From Nematostella vectensis (Eukaryota > Cnidaria > Anthozoa > Actiniaria > Edwardsiidae), in the NCBI RefSeq assembly GCF_932526225.1, contig NC_064042.1, positions 7,931,540 through 7,991,539 of the forward strand: a DNA stretch of 60,000 nt, given 5' to 3'. A program made the translations under genes and the position numbers. The notes below the pieces were generated by a model. That model did not search any database. It saw only the letters and a list, made by a program, of their open reading frames with translations, and was not told where the DNA came from. Below, one piece after another: positions 54,433-60,000 of this stretch; within the stretch, counting starts at the first letter, position 1, and the number at the start of each line of letters is the position of its first letter.

Positions 54433-55140
54433 TCAGATTTACGCAAATTTGATATTTTCATTGGATCTCCTACAAGGATTCCCGCTATTCTATAATCGCT
54501 TTATGGACCAAGGCTTTGTCTTTGTATTATGCTTACTATTAGGCTAGTTAAACCATTTTCTGTTCTTCAATAAAACGTTAATTCTTTGCTAAAATAGCTT
54601 GACTTCTGTGGGTTAAATTAAAAACGCTAGTTATGGTGGTTGCCAAAAAGTCTGACACTTTTTTAGATGAAAATGAACTCTCGAGAACAACGCTTATTTA
54701 CAATACTTAGAATCGATTACAATAATCAAAACAATGACTTCAATTTTCAAAATAACTTTGAGTATTAGTCAATATTGAAGTATGTTTTGAAAACGAGGCC
54801 ATCTGCCATCTTTTGTGAGTATTGCTGTAAATTACACTCATCTACTCGGAAGCCACAAACTAGTTCCTTATTCCAAAGTGATGTGATAAGGAGTTTAGGC
54901 TTGCCTAACGCCAAGAGCCAAGGAAGAGAGATAACTCAACGGGTCCACGCCAATAATGGCGGCCATACATGCCTTGGTGTATCGATTGACGTGACAGAGA
55001 AATGGCGATGTTTAGCTGCAGTGGCCATTTCACAGAAGTGGAGGAAAGATCTAGAAAGGTTCCGAAAAGTGAGATCCTTTAGCAACACCGACAAATTATA
55101 TATTTAATTGGGGACACCAAGATACCCTCGGAAATCGCCA

Positions 55141-55488
55141 ATGAAGACGCTTTCTCAAATGGTGGCAATTTCGTCGTTTGTACTTCTACTGGAAGTCTCA
55201 ATGGCGCAAAGCATTATCAGTTCAAAAGATGGATCTACTGCAACTGAACAAAAAGAGGATCATCTCAAAGGCTATGATGCCTCTGCGATGATTTCGATGG
55301 TCGTTCTCGCCGTGTTTGGTTCTTGCTTGGGAGCGGCCATTTGTTGCGCGTTTTGTTCAACTGTGAAAACGTGTTACGAACTTCACCGGATTTCCACCGA
55401 AGAAGAGGATCAAAGAGACTATAAGCCCTGCTGTAAGACTCTTGGGAATAACTTAAGAGAACCGGTAGCGTTTGAGTCGTACGTCTAA
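55141..55488 (+). CDS. Small type I membrane protein, 115 aa, unidentified
   Basis: ATG at 55141; the frame opens at a TTG at 55108 but the ATG gives an immediate signal peptide (MVAISSFVLLLEVSMA, cleavage near residue 22). An acidic/Ser-Thr ectodomain of about 25 residues, one TM helix at about 50-72 (MISMVVLAVFGSCLGAAICC) with a Cys-rich inner edge, and a 40-residue cytosolic tail with EEEDQRDY and KPCC follow. No introns. Not related in sequence to the VWYP family, but similar in size and layout. Confidence 0.65.
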   Translation: MKTLSQMVAISSFVLLLEVSMAQSIISSKDGSTATEQKEDHLKGYDASAMISMVVLAVFGSCLGAAICCAFCSTVKTCYELHRISTEEEDQRDYKPCCKTLGNNLREPVAFESYV

Positions 55489-55499
55489 GGTGACAAAAC

Positions 55500-56380
55500 G
55501 ATGTGAAGCATTTAACAATTCACACACGTACTGGAAAGAGCCAAGAATGGGCTAGAAAAATTCTTGGGACTATTTCTAGACAGATGCGCTAACGAGAAAA
55601 AGGTTTCACTATGCGAAAGGGAACTTGACTTACGAAAGGCACGAGTCAACGTAAATTGAATAATGGCTGTAATGGAGTCCTTTAATTCGGCGCTCTATGT
55701 TCAAAGAAAAGGGAAGCGAAAAACGAGAGTTGTAATACTACTAGTAAACATTGAAAGTACTTATGTACAAATATTGGCTTAGAAACAGCATTTCAGAAAC
55801 GGCGTTATTGAGATTGATAAAGCAAATGTCGATCATTGATATTAATGGCATGTGTGAATTTGTGGGAACCTTCGGTGGAGGTAATATCAACTTCGCATGT
55901 GAAATGCAATTTATATAATGTCAATAGACTTTATGACTTAAAGCGGAGTTCCCAACGACGCAGAATCCGACAGCCCAGCTATACCATCCTGTTTATCATC
56001 CTGTTTGAATATGGATAAAAAGTAATGGTGCTATGTAATGTATGATACATTTCCATGTGGATCAGAAGAATTAGAAGCTATTAGATGGACTAAAAATAGA
56101 GCTATTGTGTACTGCGCATCTCGTTTGCGCATGTGTTTTAAGCTTCGTGGTCGAAGCAAAAATGTAAATGCAATACCTAATAATGAGTCAATATACATAG
56201 CTTGTGTGGCTTAAGGCTGTTATCCATATGTTCGCACTCAATCGCACACGATTATATGGAAACTCTTCAGCCTTAATTGTGTACACAGGACCCCCGCAAA
56301 CGTCCTTATCCTAGAAGACGCGGTATTCACGGTTCCCAAATGTACAGTGTCAGGTCTTACACCTTGGAAAAAAAATTCCA
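55500..56380. other. Gene-free stretch
   Basis: No supported gene or repeat was recognised. Confidence 0.45.
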
Positions 56381-56388
56381 AGTTGACC

Positions 56389-56453
56389 TGATGACTTGGG
56401 TTCGAGCCCTGGACACGAAGCCCGTACTAAGCCAACTGGTCTAACGCGCCACT
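56389..56453 (-). repeat. tRNA-like (SINE) sequence
   Basis: On the minus strand GCGTTAGACCAGTTGG (A-box-like) and GGGCTCGAACCC (B box) are about 25 bp apart, with GTGGCGCG at the 5' end. A complete cloverleaf is not evident, so a tRNA-derived SINE fragment is favoured over a tRNA gene. Confidence 0.45.
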
Positions 56454-56598
56454 TTCTATACGACTTTTAATACACCCGGAAGGCCAAGAGAACAATTTAA
56501 AATCTACTTCTGAATCCGAAGTATAAGGCTTGATAGACACCTAAAAGCTGTAATAAGAAAGTTTTCAGTAAATCATTCAATACCCCGAGCGAGGGGGA

Positions 56599-56757
56599 CA
56601 GGGGCGTAGCCAGGGGAAAGGCCTAGGAGGCCCAGGCCCCCCCTTCTAGCAGCCAAAAATACAGTAAATGTATGAGACATCATCTACATTACAGGAGAAA
56701 TTGCCTTGAACGGTCCTTTTGGGCCCCCTCCTGTTAAAAATCCTGGCTACGCCGCTG
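56599..56757. mobile_element. hAT-like MITE, 159 bp
   Basis: CAGGGGCGTAGCCAGG to CCTGGCTACGCCGCTG, well-preserved inverted ends. Flanks GGGGA and GGAGA match at four of five bases. The interior is shared with 21884-22034. Confidence 0.8.
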
Positions 56758-57006
56758 GGAGAAGAGATATTAAGGAGGGCTTCGTAATATGTTTAACTAT
56801 CTGTTGTATGGGGCTCTGAAAAAATATAGGTCCTCTAAGGGGGAAGCTCTAACCAAGCTTACTTTTCAGCCTCATTCCAATTATATCAAGGAGTTTTGTT
56901 GCACAGATAAAGGTTACATGTTAATCGCCAATGTTCCCATTGACCTCTCAACCGGCCTGTACCGCCGTGAGAAGTAACAAACCCAGCTCAAGACACAAAT
57001 ATATAC

Positions 57007-57124
57007 CTTTATTCTGATCCTCCAGGCCCATTACCATGGCCTCAAAGCACAATGTCCACTCTTTGAAGGCTTGTGGAACCATCTTGCTGCCATCATAGAT
57101 TGCAAAGCATTCTGGGTTATCCAT
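57007..57124 (-). CDS. Probable first coding exon of an unidentified gene
   Basis: The ATG at 57124 opens 39 codons (MDNPECFAIYDGSKM... to ...GLEDQNK) that end at AATAAAG|GTATAT, a fair 5' splice site, phase 1. Composition is protein-like and more GC-rich than the flanks. No domain is recognised and the next exon was not found downstream. It is too short for ordinary ORF filters. Confidence 0.5.
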
Positions 57125-58173
57125 GTTTCACTCTGACGGGCTGTTTAAAAAAACGCAGTTGCTATATGCCCGACAGTCGGAACAGGTCTTGGATGGACTA
57201 AATCCCCGACAGTTTTAAATTTATTCAAATAACCCAGTAAATTGTCTTCCTGGAGAGTTCAAAGTATTCTATATTTGTTGGGAAAGGGTAAGCGAATCTG
57301 AATTGAGCTTTGCTGTCGGTATTGAATGTTTTCCGTTGTTTGTTAAAAAAAATCAAAATAGGGGAGAGGTATCTGTATTTGGTCTCTTTTATTTCGAATT
57401 CAGCTCAAAAATAGCCAGGGATCAATGGTTTAAGATCAATGTTTTTTTAATGAATCATGAAATAGACAACTTTCATCTATCAAATTCTCGCGTAGTAGTT
57501 AATGCTGGACTTACTCATACTGTTAATGATCGTTTAACAGGAACATAAGAAAAAAATATCTATAATATTAATAATAAAATCATTAATAATAAAAAACAGG
57601 AACAAATGGAAATTAAGTACTCCTACAGCTGTGGATCATCCCACAAAGCACTCAACCACTCAAATATTTTCTCCGTTTCGAAAGTGACCCGTTTAGACAG
57701 TAATTTTTCACGCCAGATATACAAAGCCTTGTGGTCGCCGCAGCTATGTATGGAAAGGGGACACAAAAACGCAACTAAGGGGGGAGAGAAGGGTACAGCA
57801 GGCACAGGGAGGTGCATGGTGCGCGCGCACCTTAATTGGCCGCCAAAGAGTCAGTCTTTTTCTTATAAAGGAATCTTCAAATACTATGCTTTTTCCATAT
57901 GATACGCATATGACTGCGCACGCCCCTAAGGCAATCCTGGGTACGCTTCTGTACAGGGGACGCTCGCAGCCTTTAAGATACACTTACACTTTTGAGGTTA
58001 GGGGTTAAACTAATACTTTTAGGTCTCGTGCTTTGTACCAATTAGGATTATTTATGTGGCGTTCAACGTCAATAAAAGATCGTTTTTCCGAAGAAAGATC
58101 GCCTTGCGAAGACAAGATCGTTCTTCCGGTTTTTAAAAGTGTTCATCACCGAGAATACACCTATTCGGAAAAT

Positions 58174-58342
58174 TCATGTGTCGTAACCCCCAGTGCTCCA
58201 TGGTTATCAAATAAATAATAAAATAAGGGTAAATAAACAAAGACAGGCATAGAAATCTTTTATATTCTTCTTTTTGTACCTCTAAACGTTCACCCGGCTA
58301 CGTTACCCATGAACCACTGCGGGTTGAGATACATCGATTCTC
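58174..58342. mobile_element. MITE, second copy of the 23293-23497 family
   Basis: CATGTGTCGTAACCCCCAGT, then GCTCCATGGTTATC, at the left and TACCCATGAACCACTGCGGG, then TTGAGATACATCGATTCTC, at the right. Confidence 0.65.
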
Positions 58343-58399
58343 GGGTGCTACTTTTATTGAAATACATGTATACGAATGCGATAACGATTTTCCGAAGGC

Positions 58400-59530
58400 A
58401 AGATCGTAAAACATTTCGTCAACGAAAGAAAATAAGGTTCAGATTTTTTTAAAATTAAGATAAGCACATGCGTTCTGTAAACTCAGTCGAATTCTTCGTA
58501 AAATTGAATTGGAGTTTAGGCGTACTTCTTTTTAAATCTCAGCACCTAATAAACCTTGTCAAAATATAGACTGAAAACTAAAATACGAAAGAACTCGTTA
58601 AATGAACACAAACATTCGCCTGATTTTGGTATATTGAGATTTTGGCATGATTTTTTTTTGCACTGATCTGCTCTCAAATTCTCATAGCAACATCTCTTTT
58701 TTCCTGTGCAGTCGTTGTTTATAACTCTTACCTTTTTTAAGTACATTTCTCTAATTCTACCTGTTTGGTCAATAATGGATTTAATGGAGTAAAAATCTGG
58801 ACTCTTTTTTCTATAAAAAAAATATACAAGTTTACAATCAAGTCTACAATTTACACCGTTGTTTAAAACAGGTGCAGACATTTTGTGTGATATTTTTGTT
58901 GCTTCGCGTGATACAAAGATTGCGAGAACGATTTTATAATGATAATTTAATAATTCATTTCATGAGTAGAGTAATAGCACTTTTATTCATGAACTAACTC
59001 TCCTATTTTGAGTAATACTTGTTTTTTTTTTCTCAGACTCCGCTTTAGGTATATCTTTTCTTGCCTTTTTTCCTCTCTGATTATATTTTCAAATCTCCCT
59101 GATATAAATCTAGTAGACTATTCTAGATGTTATCTAACTAATGTGCCTTAGGATCATTCCTATTTCGCTGCCTTTGTAGTAACTTTTGACATATCGATAT
59201 GTGATTACTAACTATCTGCAAGGGGATGCTCGCGTGAAATAATGATATGTATTAATACTTCTTTTTAATTCACAGCATTTTGATTAAAAGACTCACTTAA
59301 CCTTGAAAGAGACCTGAACCTCAATGGTGGCCTTCTCATCCGTAACTGCCGCCACCAGAAAGAAAACACGATTTTAATCAAACGTTCTCTACTAAGCAAA
59401 TACGTTCTTTGCTAGAACTTATTAAAAAGTTGTGTCCACGCAGTCGTTGAATAAAATATAATTCTTTTGAACCCGTAACGACGCGGTGCAGTTTGGCACA
59501 CCATCCCAGCGACTCTATCAGGTAAGTGGC
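58400..59530. other. Gene-free stretch
   Basis: AT-rich. A 111-codon minus-strand frame at 58546-58881 is Cys- and Lys-rich, but its AT-driven composition and lack of relatives argue against a gene. Confidence 0.4.
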
Positions 59531-60000
59531 TGGTAAATAAGGAGCACTAGCTGTGCTATGGGAAAAGAGGAAATAATGGCACTGTATCGTGCTATGGGAA
59601 AAGGGGAAATAAGGGGCACTGTATTGTGCTATGGGAAAAGGGGAAATAAGGGACACTGTATTGTGCTATGGGAAAAGGGGAAATAAGGGACACTGTATTG
59701 TGCTATGGGAAAAGGGGAAATAAGGGACACTGTATTGTGCTATGGGAAAAGGGGAAATAAGGGACACTGTATTGTGCTATGGGGAAAAGGGGAAATAAGG
59801 GGCACTGTATTGTGCTATGGGAAAAGGGGAAATAAGGGACACTGTATTGTGCTATGGGAAAAGGGGAAATAAGGGGCACTGTATTGTGCTATGGGAAAAA
59901 GGGGAAATAAGGGGCACTGTATTGTGCTATGGGAAAAGGGGAAATAAGGGGCACTGTATTGTGCTATGGGAAAAGGGGAAATAAGGGGCACTGTATTGTG
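59530..60000. repeat. 37-bp minisatellite, continuing off the window
   Basis: About 12 copies of a 37-bp unit built on GTGCTATGGGAAAAGGGGAA and ATAAGGGACACTGTATT, with A/G variants at GGGACAC/GGGGCAC and one extra G or A in some copies. It reaches the right edge. The minus-strand frame across it is an artefact. Confidence 0.95.

Noticed and set aside
54775-55107. 110-codon ORF ahead of the small membrane-protein gene
   Set aside because: Opens with TTG, has no motif, and ends at the 5' flank of the 55141 gene; probably untranslated leader or chance.
58546-58881. 111-codon Cys-rich minus-strand ORF, considered as a secreted Cys-rich peptide or toxin
   Set aside because: No signal peptide, irregular Cys spacing and AT-driven composition.
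59284-59526. Possible small exons (minus near 59284-59350; plus ending CAG|GTAAGT at about 59521)
   Set aside because: Each has one good splice site but the other edge or the reading frame fails, and no neighbouring exons were found.

Overview
The window looks like nuclear DNA of an early-branching animal, most likely an anthozoan cnidarian (inference). The evidence is genes with GT-AG introns, intronless rhodopsin-type receptor genes scattered among AT-rich DNA, many short foldback transposons, tRNA- and 5S-like retroposons, LINE reverse-transcriptase remnants and long micro- and minisatellites. There is no sign of operons or bacterial promoters.

Host genes. Three genes belong to one unusual class A GPCR subfamily that lacks the TM3-ECL2 cysteine pair: 2450-3427 (-), 9606-12232 (-, two exons) and 31178-32272 (+). 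A fourth GPCR of conventional type is split over at least three exons between 27265 and 16331 (-). An intact SAM-dependent methyltransferase (22349-23095, -) lies inside its largest intron. Four small signal-peptide plus single-TM proteins occur at 35111-35435 (-), 48786-49046 (-), 52251-52544 (-) and 55141-55488 (+); the second and third are paralogues. A first exon of an unidentified gene is at 57007-57124 (-), and a pair of related TM-coding exons lies tail to tail at 33026-33433.

Mobile elements. The standout is a 7.4-kb unit at 38729-46136. It has long terminal inverted repeats, a 6-bp target duplication (ATATTC), and decayed genes for a zinc-binding protein, a probable polymerase B joined to an SF1 helicase and a zinc/HNH-like tail, a genome-packaging ATPase, a double-jelly-roll-type major capsid protein and a coiled-coil membrane protein. 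It is best read as an endogenous, internally deleted Polinton-like (Maverick-related) virus, and it seems to sit inside an older DNA transposon. Other elements are two LINE remnants, hAT-like CAGGGGCGTAGCC elements with 5-bp duplications, TAA-flanked Harbinger-like MITEs and several near-perfect foldbacks.

Tandem repeats. Minisatellites repeatedly start exactly at gene boundaries. Copies of a 5' splice site fill the introns of two GPCR genes, copies of a 3' splice site occupy the other end of one of those introns, and two further arrays begin at the stop codons of a GPCR gene and a small membrane-protein gene. Other arrays include 13 tandem CCAAT-box units, about 37 tandem poly(A)-signal units, a (CAAG)n tract of about 320 bp and a 17-bp GC-rich satellite.

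Gene-free stretches are mostly AT-rich with scattered transposon debris. Exon calls come from reading frames and splice consensus only, with no transcript support.
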